Notes: generated by a model from the sequence alone, not told the origin. Shown: positions 8,897 to 17,185, numbered from the stretch's first letter. The stretch is 39,526 bases of DNA from an uncultured Ruminococcus sp. (GCA_902762615.1 CACWOX010000027.1:1-39526); one strand, 5' to 3'. Numbers and translations: made by a program.

Positions 8897-8945
8897 GAAA
8901 AAAGCTACAATATGCCAAACAAGACGGGAGGCACATTGCAGCTTT
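8896..8945. terminator. Terminator between the convergent cdaR and transporter genes
   Basis: Arms AAAGCTACAAT and ATTGCAGCTTT pair with one A/C mismatch on the plus strand and completely (with a G/U pair) on the minus strand. The minus-strand hairpin is followed by TTTTTT, so it serves mainly the leftward transporter gene; the plus side is followed by ATTATTTTTG and may serve cdaR. Confidence 0.7.
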
Positions 8946-8946
8946 A

Positions 8947-9813
8947 TTATTTTTGTCGGTCCTGACTGAGGTTATATCTCCATTTGAAGATGGCAGCGCC
9001 GATGATCAGGATATAGCCGATGACACTGAGGATATCGGGAATCTGTCCCCACATCAGGAAGCCGAGCGAAGCGGTGAAAATAATCTGTGAATAGTCGAAT
9101 ACCGAGATTTCCCTTGCCGGAGCGTTGGTGTATGCCGCGGTAATGAAGATCTGTCCTCCGGCGGCGGAGCAGCCGGCGAGCAGCAGACTTGTCAGTTCTC
9201 CCGCTGACATGGGTGTGAAGCTGAAAATCAGATAGGGAAGGGTGCAAAGGCAGGAAAATCCCGAAAAGAAGGCGATAATGACAGGTCCCTTTACCCCATG
9301 CGTTCCGAGCTTTCTCACACATGCGTAGGAAAGCCCCGCCGCCATTCCGCCCGCAAAGCCGGCAAGCGCATAGAAGGAACTCATGGAAAACGAGGGCTTG
9401 ATGACGAACATGGCGCCCGCAAAAGCAGTGGCAAGTGTCAGCCATTCCACTGTGCTGACCTTTTCTTTCAGCAGCACAATGGAGAACAGCACTGCGAAGA
9501 AGGGGGAGAGCTTGTTGAGAATGGAAGCGTCGGCAAGATTGAGATGGTCAACCGCGCTGAAATTGCAAAAAATGCCAAGCGTTCCGGCGATGGCGCGGGT
9601 CAGCATGTACCGCATGTTGCCCTTGCCGATGCACACAGGCTCGCGTTCCTTTATCAAAATTGCCGCGGCAATGGCGAAAGCCACAATGTTGCGAAAAAAG
9701 CTCTTTTGAATGACAGGGACTCTGTTGCCAGCCAGCCGCACAAAAAAGAGCATCAGTGCAAAGAAGAAAGCCGAGAGAATGATATAAGCGATTGCCTTGT
9801 TTTTTTGTTTCAT
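8947..9813 (-). CDS. EamA/DMT-superfamily permease
   Basis: The protein has 288 residues with about ten hydrophobic segments in two repeated halves, as in EamA (drug/metabolite transporter) permeases. Visible segments include AYIILSAFFFALMLFFVRLAG, the family-typical NLADASILNKLSPFFAVLFS loop and helix, and FAGAMFVIKP closing the first half; the second half ends in IGYILIIGAAIFKW. The ATG at 9813 is preceded on its strand by GGTGAT at short but usable spacing. The substrate cannot be predicted; relatives export amino acids or metabolites. It is convergent with cdaR and is separated from the next leftward gene by a terminator-like hairpin, so it is probably a single-gene unit. Confidence 0.85.
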   Translation of the reverse strand: MKQKNKAIAYIILSAFFFALMLFFVRLAGNRVPVIQKSFFRNIVAFAIAAAILIKEREPVCIGKGNMRYMLTRAIAGTLGIFCNFSAVDHLNLADASILNKLSPFFAVLFSIVLLKEKVSTVEWLTLATAFAGAMFVIKPSFSMSSFYALAGFAGGMAAGLSYACVRKLGTHGVKGPVIIAFFSGFSCLCTLPYLIFSFTPMSAGELTSLLLAGCSAAGGQIFITAAYTNAPAREISVFDYSQIIFTASLGFLMWGQIPDILSVIGYILIIGAAIFKWRYNLSQDRQK

Positions 9814-9830
9814 ACTAAATCACCATTAAA

Positions 9831-9860
9831 TACCCCGGGGATGAGAAACTCCACGGGGTA
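9831..9860 (-). terminator. Probable terminator of the leftward five-gene operon
   Basis: Read on the minus strand, TACCCCG-t-GGA and TCC-c-CGGGGTA form a 10-bp stem with one mismatch and an 8-base loop, followed by TTTAAT. It lies 18 bases after the stop of the last operon gene. The T-tract is short. Confidence 0.5.
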
Positions 9861-9877
9861 ACTGCAAAATTGCATTT

Positions 9878-11320
9878 TTAAAAATCAGATTTGTCTATCA
9901 ATGAAGGATCCACGCCCTGACCGAGCAGATAATCGGTGAATTTAAGGCTTTCGCCGGGCTGCTTTTCCACCGTGATTGTTGTAAGCTCCTTTGACGGAAG
10001 GGTGTAGATATTCTTTGTGTCCCGCATATAAATTCCGTTAGCGCCAAAGAATTCCTTGCTGCCGTAATAAGTGCTGCCCACCGCCATATTCAGCCGGTAC
10101 CTGCCCTTGCTCAGACACACGGTGATTTTTCCGCCGTCAGTGAGGAATATTTTAAGCACAGACGATTCCGCTCCCGAATCGTCAATTTTTATCACGTTAA
10201 CAATGATATTTCCGTCGCCCTTGGCGCGCTTAAATTCGATGGGCCACTGACCGTTGGACTTGCCGGCAATCACCTGTGTGGTCGTGGGAATCTTCACCTT
10301 GCTGACAGTAACGCCGATAGAAGAGCCGTATCGGGTGATAGCCCGAATGACGTTGAAAAAAGGCAGCTTCATCCTGCCGCCGTCAGCGAGAAAGTCCGAC
10401 AGATCAATGTCGATGCTGACCCTGAGCGCCTTTTCGTCCGAGTAGACGCCGGAGAGCTTGTTGAGCGCCGCAACCGAAGGCTTCTTTGCGGTGGAGAGAG
10501 TGCCGATTACGTCGAGCGAGTCAAACGAAAGCGTGAGATAACCCTTTTTGTCCTTGCTTCGGGCAAGGGAAATATTTCTCACAGAGCAGAGATAAGGCGT
10601 AATGACCTCTTCCATAGCGGCGCGGATATCGGATAATTCGCCCGACTTGCCGCCGTCCTTTGTGACGGTCATTCCCTCCGCGGCAAACTGACCTGATAAT
10701 TCGTCGAGCCAGCTGCTATAGGTGGGCTGATAGCTGCCGCCCTCCGAGAAAACCCTGTCGGGAAACGGCTCGGGGATAATCAGATCGGTAAGAGCGTACT
10801 CAAAGCTTTTGTCCGAACTGAGCGATTCCTTTTCCCACGCTCTTTCGGCAGCTTCAGCGATAAGATCAAGTGTCTCAACGTCCACCACAGGCGAATTCCC
10901 ACTTTCTCCGCCGCTGCACAGACCGATGATTTCGATTTCCTCGCCTTTGCCCTCAAACATGCTCTCAGCCGTTTTACGCAGATAAGCGTCGGGATTGTCC
11001 GAATAAACTCCGGCGTTTTCCTCAGGTGCGCAGAGAATGAGCTTGGCGGAAAAAAGCCTGTTTCCGTCGGAGTCAGTGTCATAGCGTATGCTTTTGATCT
11101 CGGCGTTTTCAATTATATCGAGCTGCGTCCTGCTCAGCTCGCAGTCGGAGCTTTCGCAGAGCAGAGCGAGATTTTTGCCGAGTTGGGACGTGAACATATC
11201 CTCGCTGGGAATGTACATGGTAGAAGCGGCTGCTGCCGATAAGACCATCACAGCGATACATGCGATAACTGCCGCCGACATGAACAGTTTCAACTTGCCG
11301 GTGGTTGCATTCTTTGCCAT
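9878..11320 (-). CDS. Anchored extracytoplasmic protein of unknown function
   Basis: The protein has 480 residues and I do not recognise its family. The first 34 residues form a basic-then-hydrophobic signal anchor (LKLFMSAAVIACIAVMVLSAAAA), so the rest is probably outside the membrane. The remainder is soluble and mixed alpha/beta, with an acidic stretch near residues 130-200 and a C-terminal part rich in beta-like strands that may hold two Ig-like or transthyretin-like modules (for example GKITVCLSKGRYRLNMAVG). AAAGGAAC precedes the ATG at 11320 at good distance. It starts 33 bases after the solute-binding lipoprotein gene and is the last gene of the leftward operon. Pairing with that lipoprotein suggests a shared envelope role; this is inference only. 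Confidence 0.75.
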   Translation of the reverse strand: MAKNATTGKLKLFMSAAVIACIAVMVLSAAAASTMYIPSEDMFTSQLGKNLALLCESSDCELSRTQLDIIENAEIKSIRYDTDSDGNRLFSAKLILCAPEENAGVYSDNPDAYLRKTAESMFEGKGEEIEIIGLCSGGESGNSPVVDVETLDLIAEAAERAWEKESLSSDKSFEYALTDLIIPEPFPDRVFSEGGSYQPTYSSWLDELSGQFAAEGMTVTKDGGKSGELSDIRAAMEEVITPYLCSVRNISLARSKDKKGYLTLSFDSLDVIGTLSTAKKPSVAALNKLSGVYSDEKALRVSIDIDLSDFLADGGRMKLPFFNVIRAITRYGSSIGVTVSKVKIPTTTQVIAGKSNGQWPIEFKRAKGDGNIIVNVIKIDDSGAESSVLKIFLTDGGKITVCLSKGRYRLNMAVGSTYYGSKEFFGANGIYMRDTKNIYTLPSKELTTITVEKQPGESLKFTDYLLGQGVDPSLIDKSDF

Positions 11321-11353
11321 TAATAAAGTTCCTTTCGTCTGATACGGAATTGC

Positions 11354-12895
11354 TTATGTGCATGATCTTTTGGCGTAAATATCCTTCACGGTAGTCTGTG
11401 TGTCGGCGATCATACCGAGGGCTTCCTTTTGCGTGAGGATCCCCTTTGACATGCAGGAGACCGCCAGTGAGCAATGTTCCCAGAAGAAGCGGTTTTCCTG
11501 CGTGCGGGTAGTGACGATAAAGCTGTCGGCGGTCTGCACCGATCTGATAACGCCATTGTAGATGTTGGATTGGTCGGTAAGATCATTCTGTGTGCTTTTC
11601 GAGAGCTTTTTGAGCGCAGGAGCCTGATAGTTTCCGCAGAGCTTCACGGCGTTCTGCTCCTTCAAAAAGGACTCTACAAAGTCAAGCACATCCTCGCGCT
11701 TGGTTTTGTCATAATACGCCTTTTTGGTTATGTAAAAGCCCTCCGTAAAGCTGACGTACAGTCCGTTTTCATTTTTCGCCTCTTTGCTGTCGGAATCCGA
11801 TACCTGCGAAGCGTCGTTTTGCGTAGGACTCGGAGAGTGACGGACGGTGGTTGTGGTTTCCTCCGGCGGAAGAGTATTGGCAGTGATGGGCGGATAAACA
11901 GGACCCGACATCGCGTGGGTAGGATAGGTATTGGATGCGGTGGTGGACTCTGCCGGTGTGACAGTGCCGACCTCCGGCAGGGCGATATAATTGCTGTCGA
12001 TATCGGTGTTGATCTGACCGCACATCGTGTTGTCCATGAGCAGGATAGCCGCCTGTCCTTTGTTGTACAGCTCCACAGGAGAAGGCATTTTTTCCACGGT
12101 GGTGTGCTTGAGGTCGGAAGGGGAGACCAGCGTGTCAAAGGAGCCTGTCGGCATTTTTGGAAAGGCGTTCAGCTCGTCGAGCGCTTGGATAGCCTCAAGC
12201 ACCGTGCTCCAGTTTTTGTTGGGAGAACCGTTCATTGCCGAATGAAGCGACTGCGTTCCGCCGAGACTGCGCACCATATATTCCACCAGCGCACCGCTGT
12301 CGTCAAGGCTGTTGGCAAAGAGCGAGATCCTGTTTTTCTCAAAATGCATAGCCGCCCGAATGATGTCGTCCCACTTTTCGGGAATTTTCAGCGAGCTTCT
12401 GCGGAACAACGCCGCGTTGATCACAATGCCCTGCCACTGACCACGCACGGGAATGCAGTATCTTCCGCCGTTGCTTGCGGCGGCGCTGTTGATAGCGGCT
12501 TCCGAGACATTCGAGGCAAATTTGGGATAATCCCTGCGAATGTCGTCGACGGTCATAAAGAAGTCGGAGAGCTGGCTCATATCGTCGATAGCGGAATAAT
12601 AGATCACGTCGGGAGAGCCTGCGCCGCGATAGGTGGAGGCGATGGAAAGCTCCATCTTGTAGCTGCCGGACCTTGTGGTGGAGGTGTCGTTGATCACGAC
12701 GTTCCTGTGGCTTTTGGTGTATTCTGAAATGATTTCGGAATACGCCTTGGCATCCTCTTCTTCGCCGAAGGTGCTGAATGTGCGCATGACAAAATGCTTT
12801 TTTTCGTCATTTCCGCATCCGGTCATGCAACCGAGCAGCAGCGCGAGTGTAAGTATCAATGACAACAGTCTGATCGTTCTGACAGACAAATTCAT
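11354..12895 (-). CDS. Extracellular solute-binding lipoprotein (family 1-like)
   Basis: The protein has 513 residues from the ATG at 12895. A lipoprotein signal peptide is clear: basic start, hydrophobic LLSLILTLALLL, then Cys23 (LLGC) or Cys27 (MTGC), followed by GNDEKK. The mature part reads like a family-1 (sugar-type) binding protein: FSTFGEEEDAKAYSEIISEY, SPDVIYYSAIDDMSQL, and PEKWDDIIRAA after the hinge. About residues 325-390 are a Thr/Pro/Ser-rich low-complexity insertion that is unusual inside this fold. A longer frame to 13000 overlaps the gene before it and lacks a signal peptide, so it is rejected. No ABC permease or ATPase gene is nearby, so it may be a sensor or an orphan receptor rather than a transport component. 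Confidence 0.8.
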   Translation of the reverse strand: MNLSVRTIRLLSLILTLALLLGCMTGCGNDEKKHFVMRTFSTFGEEEDAKAYSEIISEYTKSHRNVVINDTSTTRSGSYKMELSIASTYRGAGSPDVIYYSAIDDMSQLSDFFMTVDDIRRDYPKFASNVSEAAINSAAASNGGRYCIPVRGQWQGIVINAALFRRSSLKIPEKWDDIIRAAMHFEKNRISLFANSLDDSGALVEYMVRSLGGTQSLHSAMNGSPNKNWSTVLEAIQALDELNAFPKMPTGSFDTLVSPSDLKHTTVEKMPSPVELYNKGQAAILLMDNTMCGQINTDIDSNYIALPEVGTVTPAESTTASNTYPTHAMSGPVYPPITANTLPPEETTTTVRHSPSPTQNDASQVSDSDSKEAKNENGLYVSFTEGFYITKKAYYDKTKREDVLDFVESFLKEQNAVKLCGNYQAPALKKLSKSTQNDLTDQSNIYNGVIRSVQTADSFIVTTRTQENRFFWEHCSLAVSCMSKGILTQKEALGMIADTQTTVKDIYAKRSCT

Positions 12896-12903
12896 CACTC
12901 CGG

Positions 12904-13236
12904 TTATCTGAGAATATTGATTACGCCAATGACAGGCAGAGGGCTGAGTCGGTTGCCGGCGACATTGAAAATGCCGATCAGCGAGAGCACCAGCGAACAA
13001 AGCCCGATGAATGTAAACAGCAGAGCGGGAATAATATTGAGCAGAATGATTCCGCCGAGTATGGAGTTCACAACGGAATGAATGATCATTGCCCCCAGCT
13101 CACAGAGAAAGAGCACCAGTCCCTGATTGAGATGGAAGCGAAGGGTAGGATCTCTGCGAATGTCGCTGAAAAGCCCGATCAGAAACAGCGGTCCGACATA
13201 GGCGAGATAGCTGAAGGTCTTTGCGTCGTTGTTCAT
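12904..13236 (-). CDS. Small DUF4870-like membrane protein
   Basis: The protein has 110 residues. FSYLAYVGPLFLIGLF, then RFHLNQGLVLFL, then two more hydrophobic helices and VAGNRLSPLPVIG near the end match the layout of DUF4870/Tic20-like small membrane proteins, where an HxxQG-type helix is typical. No function is established for these as far as I know. AAGGAAG precedes the ATG at 13236 at 7 bases. It lies between the NusG-II-domain gene (23-base gap) and the lipoprotein gene (8-base gap), so all are one transcription unit. Confidence 0.8.
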   Translation of the reverse strand: MNNDAKTFSYLAYVGPLFLIGLFSDIRRDPTLRFHLNQGLVLFLCELGAMIIHSVVNSILGGIILLNIIPALLFTFIGLCSLVLSLIGIFNVAGNRLSPLPVIGVINILR

Positions 13237-13259
13237 ATGATTACTTCCTTGTATTTTGA

Positions 13260-13652
13260 TTAATTCGTCTTAACGTCGTAATCCGACGTCGCTTTTCCGC
13301 CTGTGACAGTGACCACGATCTTGTGCGGTGCGCAGACGATGGACTGTCCGCTGCGTGAGACAGCGCCGGTTTTCACACATATTTTATCGGGGCATTCGGC
13401 GTCGATCATGCGCACGGCGCCGCCGGAAATCTGAATGGTATTGCCGTCGGTGATGCGGTAGATGCAGTCCTGATCAAGGGGCAGGCGGGTAATTTCCATG
13501 CCGTCGACCCTTACCGAGGCGTATTTAGGCTCAGGCTGATTGACGGCAAACAGAATGCCTATCATTGCCGACAGAAGCAGCAGCACCGATACCACGATCA
13601 TATCGCCGCGTTTTATGCCGAGACTGCGGAGTTTCTGACGAAGCCTACTCAT
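13260..13652 (-). CDS. NusG domain II-containing membrane-anchored protein
   Basis: The protein has 130 residues from the ATG at 13652. That start overlaps the end of the dipeptidase gene by 8 bases (ATGAGTAG), so translation is probably coupled; a longer reading to 13673 is possible. A basic N-terminus is followed by one helix (MIVVSVLLLLSAMIGILFAV), then a beta-rich domain with VRVDGMEITRLPL, NTIQISGGAVRMIDAECPDK and QSIVCAPHKIVVTV. This is the NusG_II (DUF/pfam NusG-like) family of small extracytoplasmic proteins common in Clostridia, often next to thiamine or quinone-type genes; its function is not known. The paired cysteines around EC-PDKIC and IVCAPH are conserved in the family as I remember it. 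Confidence 0.8.
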   Translation of the reverse strand: MSRLRQKLRSLGIKRGDMIVVSVLLLLSAMIGILFAVNQPEPKYASVRVDGMEITRLPLDQDCIYRITDGNTIQISGGAVRMIDAECPDKICVKTGAVSRSGQSIVCAPHKIVVTVTGGKATSDYDVKTN

Positions 13653-15069
13653 TGTCACAGTCGAGCATGACAAGGCGGCACATTGCCCGGTAGCAGATTT
13701 CGGCGTGCAGCATGAATTCTTCTATGGAAAGGTTTTCGTCGGGCATGTGGAGATTGCATGGCTTTGCGTCGGAAAAGACCGGACCGAACGCCACGCCTCT
13801 TCCCTGAAGGGTGCGGGCATAGGTGCCGCCGCCCATGGCAACGGGAATCATGGGCTTGCCTGTGATCTCGGTGTAGCACTCGCCGAGTGCCCTGATCAGC
13901 GGGTGATCGGCAGGCACGTAAAGCGGCTTGTTGTCGCTGAGTACCTCGAGCGTAGCGCCGTACTTTGCCGCCTCGTCCGCTATTGAGGCGATAATGGGCT
14001 GACTGTCGAGAGTGGCAGGATAACGGATGTCGATGCTGACGGAGGTTTTTCCGGCGTCAGATGCAATCAGACCGACATTGAAGGTAAGCTCGCCGGAAAG
14101 CCCGTCGGAGCAGGCAATTCCCAGATCTTTGCCCCTTGTGTCGTTGCAGACCTTTGCCGCAAAGAACGCCTCCGCGCTGCCGTCATTCAAAACGCCGGCT
14201 TCCCCCGCTGCGGTGAGCAGATAATTAACGGCGTTTACGCCGTTTTCGGGACACATAGCGTGCGATGAGGTTCCTTTGACAGTGAACACAAATCCGCTGT
14301 TGCTTTTGTCGCTTTCGTTGCTTTCGTTGCTTTTATTGCTTTTATTGCTTTGCACAGCGGAGCATTCCGCGTCGCTTGCATTGATGATCTCGCAAATGGC
14401 GTTTGCGGTTGGCGCGTCACAGTCGATCAGTGCCGTGCATTGGTCAGCCACGCAGTTGATGGCGGAGCCGCCCTTGATCGAAAGAATCGACGGGTCGGTA
14501 CTTCCGGACAGCTTCAGGTGAAGAATGCCCTTTTCGCAATTGCAGGCGGGATAATCCGCGTCGGGCGTGAAGCCGATTGTGGGCAGGGCGTGCTTTGAGA
14601 AATAATGCTCCATATCGTCCATGCCGATTTCCTCGCCGCCGCCGAAAATGCAGCGAATGGGACGCTTCATGGGAACCGCGTTGTCCATCATCGCCTTCAT
14701 GCAATAGAGCGAAATGATGGCTGCGCCCTTGTCGTCAGCGACGCCTCTGCCGTAAAGATAGCCGTCCTTTTCGGTAAGGGCAAGGGGGTCGGTATGCCAC
14801 CCGTCGCCGGTGGGGACCACGTCCACATGGCAGAGCACGGCGGCATAATCCGAGTCGCCGCCTTCCCCCAGCTGCGCGTGCGCGGCGAAGTTGTCGCAGT
14901 TCTCGGTGGAGAAGCCCAGGCTGTCCGCGAGATTTGTCATAAAATGCAATGCCTCAGCGGACGGATAGCCGAAGGGGTGTCCCTCAACGGTGCAGTCCGG
15001 CACCGCCACCGATTCAATTGCAACGAGCTTTTTCAGATTGAGCAGAATATCATCCTGATATTTTGACAT
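13645..15069 (-). CDS. M20 family dipeptidase (PepV-like zinc peptidase)
   Basis: From the ATG at 15069 the protein has 474 residues. It should hydrolyse dipeptides or short peptides in the cytosol using two zinc ions. Metal and catalytic motifs are present: HVDVVPTGDGWHTDP (His and nearby acid), GRGVADDKGA (bridging Asp), GGGEEIGMDD (catalytic and metal Glu), FTPDADYP, and near the C-terminus MGGGTYARTL and the CNLHMP His. The ATG lacks a good ribosome site; an in-frame TTG at 15084 has GGAG 8 bases upstream and is a credible alternative start. A repetitive Ser-Asn-Lys/Glu run sits near residues 240-257 in the lid/dimerization domain. This is the first gene of the leftward operon. Confidence 0.9.
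   Translation of the reverse strand: MSKYQDDILLNLKKLVAIESVAVPDCTVEGHPFGYPSAEALHFMTNLADSLGFSTENCDNFAAHAQLGEGGDSDYAAVLCHVDVVPTGDGWHTDPLALTEKDGYLYGRGVADDKGAAIISLYCMKAMMDNAVPMKRPIRCIFGGGEEIGMDDMEHYFSKHALPTIGFTPDADYPACNCEKGILHLKLSGSTDPSILSIKGGSAINCVADQCTALIDCDAPTANAICEIINASDAECSAVQSNKSNKSNESNESDKSNSGFVFTVKGTSSHAMCPENGVNAVNYLLTAAGEAGVLNDGSAEAFFAAKVCNDTRGKDLGIACSDGLSGELTFNVGLIASDAGKTSVSIDIRYPATLDSQPIIASIADEAAKYGATLEVLSDNKPLYVPADHPLIRALGECYTEITGKPMIPVAMGGGTYARTLQGRGVAFGPVFSDAKPCNLHMPDENLSIEEFMLHAEICYRAMCRLVMLDCDNE
14299..14352 (-). repeat. In-frame 9-bp tandem repeat inside the dipeptidase gene
   Basis: Six 9-bp units of the form (G/A)TTGCTTT(T/C) (one GTCGCTTTC) lie head to tail. On the coding strand they encode repeated Ser-Asn-Lys or Ser-Asn-Glu triplets. 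Unit gain or loss would keep the reading frame. Confidence 0.9.
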
Positions 15070-15117
15070 TACGGATTCAAACAAAAAACCATCTCCGATT
15101 AACAAATTATATATAGT

Positions 15118-15147
15118 ATTATAAAGTATGTGAGCACAGAATATCAA
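15118..15147 (-). promoter_or_regulatory. Leftward promoter of the dipeptidase operon
   Basis: Read on the minus strand, TTGATA (15147-15142) and TATAAT (15123-15118) are 18 bases apart, upstream of the dipeptidase start. The surrounding 15070-15273 gap is very AT-rich and separates two divergent genes. Confidence 0.65.
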
Positions 15148-15273
15148 TATTAAATATGAAAAAACTATTAAAATATAGATAACATTGTTTTTTTCTGTTT
15201 TTTTTGTTTAATCCATCATCTTTTTTGCGGGGATTAATATAATAATAACAGAAGAAATCGAGGGGGTATTTTT

Positions 15274-15570
15274 ATGAACTGTCGCATAGTAGACCTGAGG
15301 AACAAAGAGGTAATCAACATAAAAAACGGCGCGAGACTGGGTTATGTCAGCGATGTGGAAGTGGATACATGTGACGCGCGGCTGGTGGCAATCGTGATTT
15401 ACGGCAGGGCGAGGCTGTTCGGACTGCTCGGAAGAGAGGACGACTGCATCATAGACTGGGGCGATATCGAGGTGATAGGGGAGGACAGCATTTTGGTCAA
15501 CTGCACGCCGCGCAGACAAATCGGAGGAGGTCGCAAAAAACTGCTTGAAAATATCATTTGCAGCCTTTAG
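15274..15570 (+). CDS. YlmC/YmxH-family PRC-barrel protein
   Basis: The protein has 98 residues. It is a single PRC-barrel-like domain: MNCRIVDLRNKEVINI, then GARLGYVSDVEVD, VAIVIYGRARLFG and a DWGDIEVIGEDSILV strand pair. This matches the small YlmC/YmxH proteins of Firmicutes, some of which are linked to sporulation; the exact role is unknown. GAGGGGG at 15260-15266 stands 7 bases before the ATG. A TATAAT at 15238-15243 could be its -10 box but no good -35 is seen. It is divergent from the dipeptidase operon. Confidence 0.85.
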   Translation: MNCRIVDLRNKEVINIKNGARLGYVSDVEVDTCDARLVAIVIYGRARLFGLLGREDDCIIDWGDIEVIGEDSILVNCTPRRQIGGGRKKLLENIICSL

Positions 15571-15627
15571 CTGCGGGAATTAAACAATATAAACAAAATC
15601 TTTTCAATAACTCACGGCTATTCCTGC

Positions 15628-15656
15628 TTGACAAAATGGAATTTATAGTTTATTAT
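15628..15656 (+). promoter_or_regulatory. Promoter of the citrate synthase leader
   Basis: A perfect TTGACA at 15628-15633 and TATTAT at 15651-15656 are 17 bases apart. The predicted start of transcription near 15663 gives a leader of about 120 bases before gltA. Confidence 0.8.
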
Positions 15657-15681
15657 ATTGATTAATTAAAGCGGAGTATTG

Positions 15682-15737
15682 GAGCAAAGGTGCGGACATT
15701 TACTTTACGGAAGAATGCCCCGTCTTTGCTCTTTTTT
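15682..15737 (+). terminator. Attenuator-like terminator in the gltA leader
   Basis: GAGCAAAG at 15682-15689 pairs with CTTTGCTC at 15724-15731 and is followed by six T at 15732-15737. It starts only about 20 bases after the predicted transcription start and lies between the promoter and gltA, so it could stop transcription before the gene. A second terminator for the upstream PRC-barrel gene is an alternative reading. Confidence 0.75.
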
Positions 15738-15752
15738 ATCACAGATATTCCG

Positions 15753-15776
15753 CCTGTTATCCATCATAACAGGGAG
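15753..15776 (+). promoter_or_regulatory. Hairpin overlapping the gltA ribosome binding site
   Basis: CCTGTTAT at 15753-15760 and ATAACAGG at 15766-15773 form a perfect 8-bp stem with a 5-base loop. The AGGGAG ribosome site at 15771-15776 begins inside the 3' arm, so the folded leader would hide part of it. Confidence 0.65.
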
Positions 15777-15785
15777 ATGATATGA

Positions 15786-17165
15786 ATGAGTAAATATGAA
15801 GTGGTCCAGTTTGAACAGAACCAGACCGATCTCTTTGACGAGTTTTGCAATAACGCCATGCTTTCCGGCATGATCGACGTCAATCTCTATGAGGAATTCG
15901 GCGTCATGCGGGGGTTGCGCGATTCCAACGGCAAGGGCGTGCTGACAGGTCTGACCGAGATCTCCGACGTAGTGGCGACCAAGTCAGTCGACGGCAAAAA
16001 GCTGCCCGACGAAGGCTCGCTTTACTATCAGGGATATAATGTCTATGATCTGATTGAGGGCATGAAGGATAAGCGCTATGCCTTTGAGGAAACGACCTAC
16101 CTGCTGCTTTTCGGCGACCTTCCGAGCAGCGAGCATTTTGAGCAGTTCAAGGAGCTTATGTCCAGCTTCTGTCCGCTTTCCAACGAATTTACCCGCGACG
16201 TCATTCTGAACAAGCCCAGCGAGAACATCATGAACGGGCTCCAGCGGGGATTGCTGACGCTCTATTCCTACGACGACAGCCCGGAGGACATCTCTACGGC
16301 GAATATACTGCGCCAGTCGCTCCAGATCATCGCCAAAATGCCGGCGATGGCGACTTATCTCTATCACGCCTATCAGCATATCGTTTTAGATGAGAACCTT
16401 GTCATCAAAAACCCCAAGCCGGAGTATTCCACCGCCGAAAATCTGCTCTACATGCTGCGTCCCGACGGACAGTTCACCGAGCTGGAGGCAAAGGTGCTGG
16501 ACGTGGCGCTGGTGCTTCACGCGGAGCACGGCGGCGGCAACAATTCCACCTTCACCGCCCACGTCGTCACATCGTCGGGAACGGATACATATTCCGCGCT
16601 GTCGGCTTCTATCGCGTCGCTCAAGGGCTTCCGTCACGGCGGCGCCAATCTGAAGGTCAAGCACATGATGGAAGAGATCATGGCAAACGTCAAAAACTGG
16701 AACGACGAGGAAGAGATACGCGATTATCTCATCAAAATACTCGACAAGCAGGCATTTGACAGAAACGGTCTGATCTACGGCATAGGACATGCGGTCTACA
16801 CCTATTCCGACCCGCGCGAGGTGATTCTGAAGGAATATGCCGAGAAGCTGGCAGCCGCCAAGGGACGTGAGAAGGAGTTTGAATTCTACGACCGCGTTGA
16901 GCGCATTGCCAAGGCGACCATTGCGAGCCGCCGGCATCTTTTCAAGCCGATCTGTGCCAATGTCGATTTTTACAGCGGACTTGTCTATGACATTTTAGGC
17001 ATACCCGAATCGCTCTTCACGCCGATTTTCGCCATATCCAGAATATCCGGCTGGAGCGCCCACCGCCTCGAAGAGGTCATCAACAAGGGCAAGATCATCC
17101 GTCCGGCGTATAAGTACGTCGGTCATCACAGACCCTACAAGCCAATTGACGTAAGGAAGGGATAA
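15786..17165 (+). CDS. gltA: Citrate synthase
   Basis: The protein has 459 residues and condenses oxaloacetate with acetyl-CoA to citrate in the cytosol. Family landmarks include the LYYQGYNVYDL segment, the histidines in LHAEHGGGNNST and in GFRHGGANLKV, the GIGHAVYTYSDPR segment and the Asp of NVDFYSGLVYD. The catalytic His-His-Asp set is therefore present. The Arg of the usual GHRVY motif is Ala here (GHAVY), a variation I associate with Clostridia-type enzymes. The N-terminal 60 residues are longer than in short-chain enzymes. Its leader carries an attenuator-like terminator and a ribosome-site hairpin. Isocitrate dehydrogenase follows 115 bases later, but no aconitase gene is in the window. 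Together they would form the oxidative half of a split TCA cycle leading to 2-oxoglutarate and glutamate. Confidence 0.93.
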   Translation: MSKYEVVQFEQNQTDLFDEFCNNAMLSGMIDVNLYEEFGVMRGLRDSNGKGVLTGLTEISDVVATKSVDGKKLPDEGSLYYQGYNVYDLIEGMKDKRYAFEETTYLLLFGDLPSSEHFEQFKELMSSFCPLSNEFTRDVILNKPSENIMNGLQRGLLTLYSYDDSPEDISTANILRQSLQIIAKMPAMATYLYHAYQHIVLDENLVIKNPKPEYSTAENLLYMLRPDGQFTELEAKVLDVALVLHAEHGGGNNSTFTAHVVTSSGTDTYSALSASIASLKGFRHGGANLKVKHMMEEIMANVKNWNDEEEIRDYLIKILDKQAFDRNGLIYGIGHAVYTYSDPREVILKEYAEKLAAAKGREKEFEFYDRVERIAKATIASRRHLFKPICANVDFYSGLVYDILGIPESLFTPIFAISRISGWSAHRLEEVINKGKIIRPAYKYVGHHRPYKPIDVRKG

Positions 17166-17185
17166 GAAAAAAGCGAATTTATATA

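Noticed and set aside
11474-12727. 417-codon plus-strand frame opposite the solute-binding lipoprotein gene
   Set aside because: It is the antisense of a gene with a signal peptide and clear motifs; it has no ribosome site and Arg/Val/Gly-rich composition.
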